From Pelargonium cotyledonis (taxonomy: Eukaryota; Streptophyta; Magnoliopsida; Geraniales; Geraniaceae), in assembly GCA_036897625.1 (NCBI GenBank), contig JAYMTA010000124.1, positions 1 through 39,399 of the forward strand: DNA of 39,399 nucleotides, in the 5' to 3' direction. Numbering within the stretch: the stretch's first letter is position 1; each line of letters begins with the position of its first letter. Below are positions 10,726-21,623 of this stretch, in pieces. The notes beneath the pieces are model-generated. The model was not told the origin of the DNA. It ran no database searches and worked only from the letters and a program-made list of their open reading frames with translations. The translations under genes and the position numbers were made by a program.

Positions 10726-12860
10726 TCACTTCTTGGTCAGGACTCTTTGTGGCGGTAGAAGGGAACTGTTTGTCTGTGTGGATTTCCCCAGGATATTAAG
10801 AGCCATCGTCCGTTGGATTTCTTTCCCTGAATGTGACAAAACAAAAGTACATCATCAGATTGTTGTCCTCTCATCATCGCTCAATCCTAACCAGAATGAA
10901 CAAAACATATTCATGAAAACAGTTGGATAGAGGAAATCCAAGTACAGCTATAATTTTGATGCCTATCCTCGCAATGTGATCTATTGCAACATGATTTAGA
11001 GCTTCCAAGTAAGCAAATATGACAAACTGAAGTGCAATTGATGCATAAATTAAATGAACTCTTGTTCTTGTAATTCTAACTTCTTGGAATATATATATAA
11101 TGGCTTGGGTTTGAGTGGCATCTTTATATGTAATTTAATACTTCCATTTCCCACCAAAATGTGGGACTTTATATTTCTTTATATTCAACAATATAATAAT
11201 AAAAATGGTAACAGTAAATTCTAGCACAGACGCAGCTAAAATACAGAATTGCTGTAAAAAAAGACTAAAATACAGAATGACATCTGAAATTCCCTTCGGA
11301 AGAAGAAAAGGCTTGACTAATCTAATTTCCAATGAAGATACACTTTTGATATGCCACTTGTTTAAATATCAACCCACCATAGAAAAGCTAATTCTGTTCT
11401 GGTTTCAACCATCACCCAGCAATTACAGACAGATTTTAGATAGCATGCCACATTACAGAAGATAAATAAGGAACACTGAGAGAACAGGGATCAAAATATT
11501 CAATTTCAATCTTTGTTTTTTTTTTTTTAGGTTAGGGAGACTGAAAGAAAGGGCTTTAGATAAATTATCTGTGACAACTTCGAGATCAAGCATGAAACTG
11601 GAATACATGTAATGAAAATAACCGACCCTCACTTAATGAACATTTTTTTTTTCCTATTAGATGATGAAACTGTAGTAACCATATTGACTGCAGAAATCTT
11701 TCACCTATCATAAGTCAAGATGCAAACAATTATGAAGAAAAAAAGGCATCTCTCGCTCTCTTTAACACAATGCAGCTTATGTTCTGTGCTGAAATCTCAA
11801 GCTTGAGATTTCCTGATTCTGCCATATCAAAACTCCCATTTCTCATACAACAGATTTAAAAGAATACACGACTTGGGACATTTGTTCTAGATATACACCA
11901 AAAAGAGGCTCTACCAACACAAAACAACGATTCAAAAATGCAAGCACTGTGGAAATTCATTTACCTTCCTCAATTGATAACTGGATTGATCTATACTCCA
12001 ATTCAATCGCATGCCTGCTGAGCTCAGTTGGAGACAAGTACAAAAGCACTAATGAAATGCGAAAAAAAATAATAAATAAATAAAATAAAATAAAATAAAC
12101 AGGATCAATATTGGAAGAATCAATGAGTGCATCAAAACAGATCAAATTCTGAAGGAGTATTTAATGACTTACTCTGGATATAGTCCTTCGGCTCAGTTTC
12201 ATCACACTGCTTCAAGAACTTCTGCAGACGAACAAATCGTTCCATCCTCTGCTGATCACCACCCCCTTGGGGTTCAGCAGAATGAGAAACCTCAGACATA
12301 AAACCAGGGTGACTGAATTGAGAAGCTGGCAAGCTATTACCAGACTTTTTGAAAGAAATGGGAACTGAAGGCTGACAAGGTGAAAGAGACAACAGAGATG
12401 CCATAGAGTTAGGTGCTGATGCGGGCAGATAAGATATAGTATGCTCCTGCTTTTGGCTCAGTCTTTGGGGTGTTCCTGATTGCTTAGAGAAATACTGCCT
12501 TGTTTGAAGAAATTCAGCAGATCTGTCTGCGGTTTCCTGCACTCGTCTTTTGTTTACATCCAGATCTGACTTCCTATCGGCATACATGGGATCTTGATTG
12601 GCATAACTACTGTTCAAGGACCAACGGCGAGGAGGGCTAGAAGGGCAGTCAGGGATGAGTCTCTTTGCTCCAGAAACCTTAATGGTGTCTGCTTTAGATC
12701 CTCTTTCTAAAAGACAAGTGTTTTCCGGCTGATTACGTATGGAGTTCCTCTTGTCGTTCTGCACATCTCTCAACGCAAACTTTTTCAGGGCTATAGGTGA
12801 TTGCTTGTGGTATGAACCCACACAGGCCCTACTATTGCCCAATCCATTGTTATTGATCAT
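10726..12860 (-). CDS. Plant protein of unknown function, LSPxELSRHAxELE motif
   Basis: Three coding exons: 12860-12173, 12048-11965 and 10826-10726, totalling 873 nt or 290 residues. A non-coding leader exon ends at 14126 and splices to an acceptor near 12909; an in-frame TGA just upstream of 12860 supports this ATG. The first ~185 residues are polar, Ser/Pro/Gln-rich and probably disordered (start MINNNGLGNSRACVGSYHKQ). The conserved part follows: RFVRLQKFLKQCDETEPKDY, then LSPTELSRHAIELEYRSIQL, then EEGKEIQRTMALNILGKS, likely helical. I recall this C-terminal pattern from uncharacterised plant proteins but cannot attach a function. The last intron is 1138 nt. The splice phases fit: A|TG completes Met230 and G|GG completes Gly. 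The 3' UTR probably runs to about 10300-10450. Confidence 0.8.
11791..11812. repeat. 22-bp perfect palindrome in intron
   Basis: A perfect self-complementary sequence centred on AAGCTT (AATCTCAAGCTTGAGATT plus two more pairs at each end), in the last intron of the minus-strand gene. No loop. Nothing around it suggests a terminator or a known small RNA. Confidence 0.85.
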
Positions 12861-13429
12861 TTGTGGAACCAACAAAACTCAACTTGAAGAAAAGTTGGAA
12901 GGACTTGACTGGAGAGGCAAAAAGTCTACGAAGAGAGACAAAATAAAAGAATTACCTCTACAAATAAGACATCGAATGAGGAAAATGATACAAAATATAC
13001 AGTAATACATACACCTAACAAGACAATTTTTTCAATATAAATAAACAACCATATGAACTCTTAGCAAATAAGGAAAAGAAGCGCAGAGACAACGGAAATC
13101 ATTAAACACCATAAAATCAGGCCAAAATGCTAAAGCCGCAACATAAGTACAAAATGTGGATCATTATTAAGAAAATTCCAAGCTGTGTTGCGATTATAAA
13201 TTTATAACGTTTCACCCTAAACATATCTAAATAGAAGTTAAATCTTCCAAAACCACACCATAATGCCTTTAGAAATTGTAGCTCTTATGACTAGAGATCG
13301 ACACTAACATCATTCTTTACCTGAGTACCTAGAAATGCTTGTGTGGTACTATGCTTCATTTTACCAGGGAGACTTTTCTTAATCATAACTGTTCACTGTA
13401 CTTGAACCTTCCTATATAAAGTGGAATTG

Positions 13430-13545
13430 CCCCCACAGATAAGGTAACAAGCTGACAAAACAACTCGGGTAATGCGGTGGTTCGAACTCGAGATCTCTAG
13501 CTCAGGTAACACACATAACAACTCAATACTCTAGTTAACTTAAAT
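13430..13545 (-). mobile_element. tRNA-derived SINE remnant
   Basis: On the minus strand the text carries a good pol III B box (GAGTTCGAACCACC, about 13476-13490) preceded at a suitable distance by a weak A-box-like stretch (TAGAGTATTGAGTTG). It lies inside the leader intron of the gene at 10726-12860. Ends and target duplication are not clear. Confidence 0.45.
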
Positions 13546-14125
13546 TTATAGAGAACAGTCCCATTTATGTTCAAAAATTTACTAACCTAGCTTTAAACAA
13601 AAATTGTATTCTCTAACCTTGAGTGGTGTGGTAATTTCAAAACAAATAGAGAAGTGGTGCTTGTGTAATTTATGAGGACAAGTGGGTATGTCTTTTTCAA
13701 GTGAGAGCAATCACACTGTCACTACTAGCCTGTCCAAAGCAAAACCCAAATTCTACAACATTGATAAACAGGTAATTGGCCAAGTGAACTAAGCACTCCA
13801 AGCTTTATAGCTTCACAAATCCTGAAACTGACCTAACATCTCAACAGAATAGACCAAAATGATAAAGATCTAAACTTGGCAATTATCTTTTCTGGCCATG
13901 AACAACATAATTAACCAAACCAACATGAACACTTCAAACCCAAATGGGTCGAAGTAAATTACAGCTGAAGAGCTCCAAAAAGCAAAATACAAACCCAAAT
14001 TCAAATTCAAATTGAATCAGAAAATAGCTAAAATTTCCATCTGAATGAGTGAGAGAGTGAGAAACAGAGGAAAAGGGTCTCCGAAGAAATCGAAAATGGA
14101 GAGATTAAGAGAGATTGAGATTTAC

Positions 14126-14250
14126 CTAAGCTTAGCGCCGAGAGCTTGTTGCAACCCACCAGAGAGAGGTTTGTGGAGGAAGCTTTGGCTTTGGTTCCAA
14201 CAGCAACAGTAGCGAAGGCTTCTTCCTTTTTTAATTTCGTTTAAATATGG
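14126..14250 (-). other. Non-coding leader exon of the gene at 10726-12860
   Basis: The minus strand ends in CTTAG followed by GTAAAT, a good donor, at 14126/14125. No ATG occurs in the ~120 nt before it. Splicing to the acceptor CTCTCCAG (exon from 12908) would give a leader whose frame meets TGA before the ATG at 12860. The transcription start is uncertain, roughly 14220-14260. Confidence 0.5.
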
Positions 14251-14329
14251 AAGAAAGAGGATCCATTCTAGGTAAGTAGGGCCTACGTAACGTAACACAG
14301 CTTTGGAATTCAAGTTTTGAACTTTGACG

Positions 14330-16030
14330 ATTTTGGATTTTTTGAATTTTTTATTTTATTACCAATTTAGTTACTTGACGAACACTAGAAATGATGATTA
14401 CTAACTAATTACTGATTAGTTATTTGACTTATATCCACAGGATTAGTTGAGTAATGAAAAGGAATTTCAATTTTCTTAAATTTAATTATAAACCAGACTT
14501 TAATAAATTTTTGACGCAATTTTATGACATGATATTCATTTGTGTATCAATAGAAAATTTGCACAACTCAAGACTTTGATGTGCTATGATTTGATTTTGA
14601 GGTTGGCTATTTGGGAGACAATGAATTATTATCGCTAACTTGTGAAAAGTAGTCAAAAATAATTTGTTTATATAATTAACATGTTCACCTTTTTTAATGT
14701 TTATTTCTAATATACGACACAATATATTTATGTATGAAGTTGTTAATTCAACAATAGTTAAAATTGAACTTTAATACTTGGAACTCTAGTTTTTTTTCTC
14801 TTTCCTACTTTTCATTAAAGAAAAATGTTGTCGGTGTCGGTGGTAGTTTAATTACTATCATTCATATTACTAACAACACGACATGTGATGTCAGAGCGTC
14901 ACATTACCCCGTCCCGTGGGTGTCTAATGTCCCCAAGAGTTTCATAATCGCAGAAAGTCTCAAGACTACAGATGTCTAATGCCCTCGAATTAATCATACG
15001 AGTACAACATACCAATTCGAAGAAGTCTCTTACTTTGGTCCTATCGGTTCTCCTTCCAAATGGGAATTTGTCCACTCGCTTCACTCTCGTATCTAATTGG
15101 TAAATCATGAAAGACCCCAATGTATTCGCCCACAAATGAGAGTGGGTGCTTGTATGGGTAATTTATCTATTCAATTATGATTTCACTTTTCTAATATTAA
15201 CTTCATCAACCATGGTCATGTGAATGCCTCGTTTAGTTTTTGGACTGCGTGGGCTTCAATGGGCCTTTCAGCTCATAATGACCTATTAGCCTGCATAAAA
15301 GGTGAGCGTAGGCATGTGTCTAATCTAATTACCAGCATCTCGTGTTTCATGCTATCAAAAAACAGAGCGTTTGAACGACTGAGTATTGAACGCAATCATT
15401 TTGATGCCTATCAATCTCCCTAAAAAGACAGAGAAAAGAGCAATTGTTGAAGTAACTAGAAATGATTGAGAGAGAAATGATTCACGAATTATGAATAAAC
15501 ATATAGACAAGTAACTAGAACTAGATTTAATTTAAAAAAATCATTAATTGAATTCTTTATAGTAATTTATATGCATGTATCATCACTACTTAGGGGCACA
15601 TTCATTTATGGGAGTTTCTGAAAAGAAAAAGAAAAACAGGTGCATATAAATGCACTTTGTTTTAACGTATATTATTTGAAAGTCTACCAATTAAAACGAA
15701 GAAAAGAATAAAAGACCAAACATGACCCTAGACAAAAACCGTTTCATAAAATTTTCTTTTGGTTACTTTACGAAGCAAAAACTCTAAATCCGCCCAACCG
15801 TAGAAGTTTTTTTGTTTGATCAGCAAGCGTATAACACTGAGACTCGAACATGAGAAGTCGAGAGAATAAGTGAAATCAACCACCTGTCCTACTGAATAAT
15901 GTTTGTGATCCTGGATGCTAAAACACGGGAAAAAGAAATAAAGTGGCTAAGATTCAAGTATACATATATATATACAGCAAAGGTAGCTAGAATTAAATTA
16001 ATATGCATGACATTACAGGAAAATAACAAA
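14330..16030. other. Spacer between two minus-strand genes
   Basis: AT-rich spacer. A patch at about 14880-15140 is richer in GC and contains short open frames on both strands, but none matches a family I know. One SINE-like unit lies at about 15805-15905. The right end contains the 3' UTR of the U-box gene. Confidence 0.55.
15805..15905 (-). mobile_element. tRNA-derived SINE
   Basis: Read on the minus strand: A-box-like AGTAGGACAGGTGGTTGAT, then B box CATGTTCGAGTCTCA about 35 nt later, then a short body ending in an A-rich tail (ATCAAACAAAAAAAC). This order and spacing match plant tRNA-derived SINEs. The copy is short, and I did not identify target duplications. Confidence 0.55.
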
Positions 16031-16116
16031 GAATGAATGCATTAGATACTTTAGAATTAACTCTATAAAATGAAAAGAAAAAATAGAAGAGATTATGTTC
16101 AACTTATACATTGAAA

Positions 16117-18464
16117 TCATGAGGGAATATGTTCAGACTGAGCCATGAGCTGTAGAAGAGCATTTGCTTTCCTCTGGGCTCTACTGGTTCCACTCTGACA
16201 AATTTCAACCAAATGCTCATACACACCAAACTGAAGTGCAGCTAATATGTAAGATGAATTATAGATCCCCAGCTCGAGAAGAACTGACGTCGCGCATTCC
16301 TTGTTTTTGGGAGTCCCTTCTCTAATGTAATCGACCAGAGTTTCGATAAACGAGAGATGTCCTATCTCGTGCCTCCCTTCCGGGTGGGATGCAAGAAGTA
16401 ACACAACTGATAGAGCCTCGTCTACCATGTGCAAGCTTTTGTCCCTCACTATCTGGAGCAACGGTTCTGCAATGCCAGCTTCAATGGCTCTTCCCTTATT
16501 CGAATGGTTGAGAGTCAAATTGAAGAGTGCAGTGAGAGCGTCTTTTTTGCCTCTAACTGACCCGTCCTGCAACAAAGTTACTAATGCTGGAATGCCATTT
16601 GACAGCCCCACGCTTTCTTTGTTCTCATCAATCATCGATAAGCTGAATAAAGCTGCTGCTGAGTTCTCTCTAGCCTCGGTGTTTCCATATAGCAGAACTT
16701 CTATTATAGATGGAATAGCTCCTTCTATGGTTATGAGTTTCTTGTTGGTCTCGTCGATTGACAGATTCAATATAGCTGTGACAGCATGCTCTTGGATGTT
16801 GGAATCTGGATAAGACAGGAGCTGTACCAAGGGTGGGATACCTCCGGATTTGGCAATCAAAATTCTGTTCTCCGGATTCTCTCTGGACAACAAACGGATC
16901 TTCCTCACAGCATCTCTCTGGACTTCTAACTGACTCGACCATAGCCTCCCAACCAAAGATGAGATCTCCTGTTCATGTTCCGTGGAACTACATGGGGAAG
17001 ATGTAGGAGCCTCCTTTTTGGGAAGCTCAATATTGTTCTCCTCACACCACTGATGAATTAGGTTTCTCAGAGCATAATTTGGAGCTAGAGACAGGTGGGT
17101 CAGAGTTTCCCTAGTCTTCGGACATGTATGATGGTTGGTATCTAGCCACTTTTGTATGCTCTCCCGCTCGTATGTCTATAATGTACAAAGAACGAGGAGA
17201 AAGCGAGAGTTTAGTTTCCATAGCATTAAACGATAGTGTAGAGTAGCATACACTATAAGTAGAAAAACAAAAACTTATTGTTACACATTGTTATGTTTAA
17301 CTGGTGAATAAAAGAGTTGTGCATTACAAAAGTGAGATTACCTGCCCAGTTGCCACAATAACAGGATCTGTCATTATTTCTAGCGTAATCGGACAGAGGA
17401 ATTCATGGGGAATTATTAAGGACGGGGACTTATAGATAGTTTTTGGCTGAACAGGATCATCAAAATCATCAACCTCCGCCATGCCTGCAACTTTTCTGAA
17501 TTTGTTGAGAAGATATTTAATTTGCTCTTTATTCTCTGCATTTGTTGTTCCTCTCTCATTAATAAGATTCCTTACAGCTTTAGTTTCTATGTCCAGCTCT
17601 TCAAAGGTATGTAGTTCCAGCTTTTTCGCTAACCTTTCAATTATGGCACTGTCCGCATTTCGGCCATCCTTTTTGGAGAATACCACCATCATATCCATTG
17701 CCAGTTCCATATCTTGCGTATCCGTTCTTCTCTTCGCCCTTTTAAATTGCATGAGCATTAGATCAACCTAAACCACAACAAGCAGCAATGACATAGGCTA
17801 AATAGAAATGCCAAACAGTGTTTATAACTATACTTTTTCCTTAACAACACACAAACTCCACAAATTGGTGTGTACATAACTTCAGACAGAAATCGCATAT
17901 GCATATTCTTCAACGAAACATACATAAGAATTAACAAAACAATGTCAGTTGATAGCCATATATTACCTGCTCTACAATCTCATCTGAAATTCCAAGTTCA
18001 TCATAAGGAATACTGCTCAGAGCTAGGCTCATTTTATCATAAATAGCCTGAAACCTAGACATGATCAACTCAATCTCCAAAGCCTGAAATTAACAACAAT
18101 TCATGAAAAATTGACAGCAAAACAGTGCAACTAACATAAAAAGTTCAAAGACACAAACCAGATAAATCTTGCTTCCCTCGTTACAAGTCCTCAACAATTT
18201 CGTAGCCATGGCAAAGGCCTTCTTCAGACTAGACAAACCAGCAACAGAAGCCTCAGGAATCGGTCCGTCCCTGTCCCTGATCTCCTCCAAAAGAGGCAAC
18301 AAGAGCTTCATGCGCCTCATGAGGCTACCGCACTCCGTCCTCTGAGTCTTTCGAAAATCCCCAAATTGAGCAGCCGATGCAATCATAAGCAGCGATTCTT
18401 CAACCACCTTCCCATCTCCAGGCGGTGTCGACGTAGTCGGAGCACCCTCCTCCTCCGCTGCCAT
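16117..18464 (-). CDS. PUB15: U-box/ARM-repeat E3 ubiquitin ligase, PUB15-like
   Basis: Four coding exons: 18464-18159, 18083-17967, 17767-17342 and 17175-16117, totalling 636 codons (635 residues), close to the 610-660 of this plant PUB class. Residues ~20-250 form the helical UND domain. The U-box spans ~260-333: [18 protein letters not shown], then [20 protein letters not shown]. The intron that interrupts the U-box after ATGQ is typical of the family. Residues ~357-630 are ARM repeats ([50 protein letters not shown]). The U-box recruits an E2 enzyme; ARM repeats bind substrate. From memory, the ARM region is closer to Arabidopsis PUB15 than to PUB13 or PUB14 (shared SNGIPxLVxLLQ and [17 protein letters not shown]). 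Cytosolic or nuclear; no signal peptide or membrane segment. See the separate entry for the upstream in-frame ATG and TAG. Confidence 0.93.
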
Positions 18465-18482
18465 CGCCGCGGTTTCCTCTTC

Positions 18483-18515
18483 CTATGCCTCTCCGTCCAT
18501 CGCCGTTTGTGCCAT
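18483..18515 (-). promoter_or_regulatory. 10-codon uORF, in frame with the U-box start
   Basis: ATG at 18515 opens MAQTAMDGEA followed by TAG. The stop is 18 nt upstream of the annotated ATG at 18464 and both are in the same frame. The six codons between (EEETAA) continue the acidic/alanine style of the protein's N-terminus (MAAEEEG). It may act as a translation-damping uORF, or the original N-terminus may have been longer with TAG acquired later. Confidence 0.6.
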
Positions 18516-18627
18516 CAAATTATATATTTGTTGACCGCAGAAAGGTACAAATCTGAAGAATTCAGGCGATGATGAGAAGGATTGAGCGAAAGAGAATCGT
18601 ACCTGATGAACTGATAGAGCGAAATCC

Positions 18628-18635
18628 AAACCCTA
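18628..18635 (-). promoter_or_regulatory. Telo-box near the U-box gene 5' end
   Basis: AAACCCTA on the plus strand about 165 nt upstream of the U-box start. Telo-boxes (AAACCCTA in either orientation) are frequent near the start sites of plant genes active in dividing cells. Its role here is inferred. Confidence 0.4.
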
Positions 18636-18919
18636 GATTCAATGGATATTGGTGTCCTTTGTTTCGTTCATTTTGAGCCGCGCGTCAGCAGGCTAAGCTT
18701 TTTGAGGTCTGCGCGGGAAAATTGGCTCCTGAAATAGATATCAATTTATAGTTGGCTACTTTTCAACGGATACTTTTTTATGCATCAAGAGGATAGTGTG
18801 AGAAAATTGCCTCGGTGTTTTTCGCAAAGTGTTTATCTATGGAAGCTATAAATTAAAAGTGAACCTGAAGAAATATATAAAACGCTCAAAATGATTCTTA
18901 CAAGGTTAAGCTGACTCAT

Positions 18920-19850
18920 GACGGTCGTATAACACAATGGATCTTACACATGGACTAAGAAGGGGGCACTAGACTCAAAATAAACGACTGAATAACATAA
19001 CAGATCATGCACGTGGACTAAAAAAAAGGGCAACAAAGACGGGTCACTAGACACAAACCAAACCAAATCAAACGAATTAAAATCAGTTCTGATACAATGT
19101 TCAACTTGACTACAATGTAAAAATTTAAGTAAATATGTGAATAACACAACATGTACATCAAGTGACGACAAACCACACATTCTTTTAATTTGGAATACAA
19201 TAACACATTTAATATTCTAAAAAAAAGATTCATTCTAACCCTTCTAAAGGTCACATCCCAACACCAGAGGTCTTTGAATATCTCCGTAAGTCCTCTCAAG
19301 AACCCTTGTTCCAAAAGTGATTCCTCTATAGATCTCCACCGTAAGAGTCATCTCCCAAGATCCTCAAAATCACCTCTCATTCTTAACCATTTTTTCATTG
19401 GAGATCTAAGTCTTTTATTCTATGATCTCTAGATTTATTTTACACACTCGGTCTCCAAGTAAACTTCAAGTTCTCTCTCTAAAATTCACGTGAAGTGCTA
19501 TAACTTTACTAGACATAGATGTTAATTTCTAGATGATCCGTCTACAAGAGGGAATTCTAACAACCCTTTTAGTTATTTCGTTCTCTATTTCTATTTAAGA
19601 GAGTCATTAGGTAAAGACTTTGGTTTCCACCTAGCTAAAGCTAAATTTCGATGTCTCTAGTAAACTAAAGACATCTTAATGGCTATTTTGCTTCAATCTA
19701 CCCTATCAAAACGACAAATTGAAGATTTAGTTACGATTAGAAAAATCTAACGTTCACACTCGATATAATTTATAGTGCACAAAAGTTAGTTTTTGCCTAA
19801 TAATGTGTTCTCATGTATCTTGGAATTAAACTTAAGCCTCGTAAGTTGGT
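18920..19850 (-). mobile_element. Possible LTR-retrotransposon remnant
   Basis: On the minus strand at about 19081-19097 the text TTGTATCAGAACTGATT resembles the initiator-Met primer-binding site (TGGTATCAGAGC) that follows the 5' LTR of plant LTR elements, and it is preceded by ...GAACA, a plausible LTR end. The putative LTR would extend to the right. No coding capacity is recognised and a second LTR was not identified. If real, it is an old, decayed, non-coding fossil. Confidence 0.2.
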
Positions 19851-20254
19851 GGGTAGGACTAGGTTTGCGCATTGGTTCAAAATCGGACTGAAACAAACCA
19901 ATTCTTTGAAATTTTTTTGAAAAAATTCATTTTTAAAAGTTTTGAAAAATAAAATAAAATATGTGAAATTGAAGCTAAATCATTTATAAATAATGTATAA
20001 AGTTGGTTCTAAAGTATTCACATAATAAAAGAAATAAAATAAAATGGCAAATTCGATCTGCATTCAAACCAAACTCACATTCGACCAGACCGACAATTTT
20101 TACAATAGACTCGATCCACAGTTCAGTTTTGTCTATTTAAATTAAAAAATTGGGTTCGCTCTATTTGATAAACACTACTAATGGTGGATGCGATGACCTC
20201 TTTAGCATGATTCAAAATTTGATATGTTCGATAAGGAGCACCAAAAAATTCAAG

Positions 20255-20372
20255 TTTTAGTCTACATGTGTTGGTTATTACTTATTGCTTATGATTCAAA
20301 AATCAGAGTTTAAATCCAAGAAATTGGTTGAAAATTTTGAAAACTTACCCATCCTCTAAAAAAAAAAGCTCC
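20255..20372 (+). mobile_element. Old SINE-like unit
   Basis: Plus strand: an A-box-like stretch (TGTTGGTTATT) is followed about 45 nt later by a degenerate B box (AGAGTTTAAATCCAAG), a short body and a poly(A) run at about 20360-20369. Arrangement and length fit a tRNA-derived SINE, but the boxes are worn. Confidence 0.35.
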
Positions 20373-20641
20373 AAGTAATTAATATTTAAACAGAAAAGAA
20401 TATTGGGTGCTGAGCACTGACCGTGACTGAGCTATGGCCTGCAATTAAATGCCAAAACTATGTCGGGTTGGGTCAAGAGGACTCAGTTGAGTCTTGAAAA
20501 CTGCAGCAATTTTGAACTCAAAATCATACTTAATTAACTTATTAATATCAAATTTAATCTCTTAACCATATGCTCTGCATGCACTACTTGTCAGAAGCTC
20601 AGTGCAGAGTCCATTCTATTCCATTTTATAATAATTAACTA

Positions 20642-20858
20642 ATCACTCCGTCCCAAAATCAGTGTCCTGTTTCTATTTTTAGGTTATTATATTATTGTTT
20701 TTCCCATGTTACCCTTATCACTTATGCACATGAGCAAATATGCACTTGAGGTGTAGATGAGAAAGTGAGGGTTATATTAGAAACACACTAAATTATCTTA
20801 TAATCCTTAATTTTTTGCAAAAATTAGAAACAAGACACTCATTTTGGGACGGAGGGAG
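20642..20858. mobile_element. Stowaway-type MITE (Tc1/mariner), ~217 bp
   Basis: The right end reads GGGACGGAGGGAG followed by TA; its inverse CTCCCTCCGTCCC is the classic Stowaway terminus. The left end after TA reads ATCACTCCGTCCC. The inverted repeats extend to about 35 bp (CCGTCCCAAAATCAGTGTCC on the left; inverse CCGTCCCAAAATGAGTGTCT from the right) with few differences. TA dinucleotides flank it at 20640-20641 and 20859-20860, the expected target duplication. It has no coding capacity. The low mismatch between the arms suggests a moderately young copy. Confidence 0.92.
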
Positions 20859-20930
20859 TATATTAAATTAACATACGTGCCAGTAATCATATAATGCAGG
20901 AGCGATGATCTAATTTAAAAATGTATAAAT

Positions 20931-21332
20931 GCTACAGAGACCCCCAATCTATGAGAAACTCACTCCACAGGTCCCCAGACAAATATTTGAGCTCCAACAG
21001 TACCCAGACTTCATACTATTTGGTCACGTGGGTCCATCCGTTAAATTAAGTTAACAGAACCGTTAAGTTAAGTTAACGGAACCGTTAACTTTGCTGATGT
21101 GGCATTTTGCATTATTTTAATATTAATTTAAAAAAGAGAAAAATACTCCACAGCCCCCCCAGCTTTCAAAAACTCACTCCATAGGTTCCCAGACCAATAT
21201 TTGAGCTCCAACAGTACCCAGACTTCATATTATTTGGTCACGTGGGTCTATCCGTTAAGTTAAGTTAACGGAATCGTTACTTTCGCTGACGTGGCATTGA
21301 TGTGGCATTTTGCATTATTTTAATATTAATTT
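20931..21332. repeat. Tandem pair of a 214-bp repeat unit
   Basis: Copies begin near 20931 and 21144; the block AACTCACTCC recurs at 20957 and 21171, and long blocks (TTGAGCTCCAACAGTACCCA; TTTTGCATTATTTTAATATT) are identical. Each copy carries GGTCACGTGGGTC with a G-box and palindromic CCGTTAAGTTAAGTTAACGG-type text. The overall style (motifs CCGTTAA, GACGTGGCA) matches widespread unclassified plant repeats. The high similarity implies a fairly recent duplication. Confidence 0.8.
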
Positions 21333-21334
21333 TA

Positions 21335-21607
21335 AAAATTAAATGACACATGTCGCGTTCTTATTGGTTCAATTTTAATTAAATATGAAGGGTAATTTTG
21401 TCAATGTACACTGACGTGATGAGTTGGAAGTACTTCTTCCTCGATCAGCACCGACGTCGACCAGATTTCGCTGCTCCATCGTTGACCACATCAGATCTCG
21501 AGCAAGGTGTGCCAATAGCAACGACGGAGATTGGCTCAGGCGATGGAACGGTAGTGGCCTCCACATCAGTCTCTGTAGCATTTATACCATTTAAAAACTC
21601 AATTCAA
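21335..21607. other. Spacer with a GC-richer patch
   Basis: Between the tandem repeat and the LINE derivative. About 21410-21570 is GC-richer, with open frames on both strands, but neither translation matches a family I know. It could be a captured gene fragment, but nothing supports that directly. Confidence 0.35.
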
Positions 21608-21623
21608 ATAAATACAAGTAACA

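Larger units (their letters stand above)
18720..20640. other. Large spacer of degraded repeats
   Basis: No gene recognised. It contains a pair of degenerate direct repeats (about 18927-18985 and 18993-19062), a possible LTR-element remnant (about 18920-19850, listed separately), text with 'GGTTTGCGCATTGGTTC' and 'AATCGGACTG' near 19865-19900 like the dispersed repeats elsewhere, and an old SINE-like unit near 20260-20370. Confidence 0.5.

Noticed and set aside
14122-14313. Coding first exon for the gene at 10726-12860
   Set aside because: After splicing at 14126/12908 the frame of the main ATG meets TGA before 12860, so the first exon must be leader only.
16427-16813. 128-residue plus-strand frame
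   Set aside because: It is the exact antisense of the ARM repeats of the U-box ligase; a shadow frame.
17481-17771. 96-residue plus-strand frame
   Set aside because: Antisense shadow of U-box gene exon 3.
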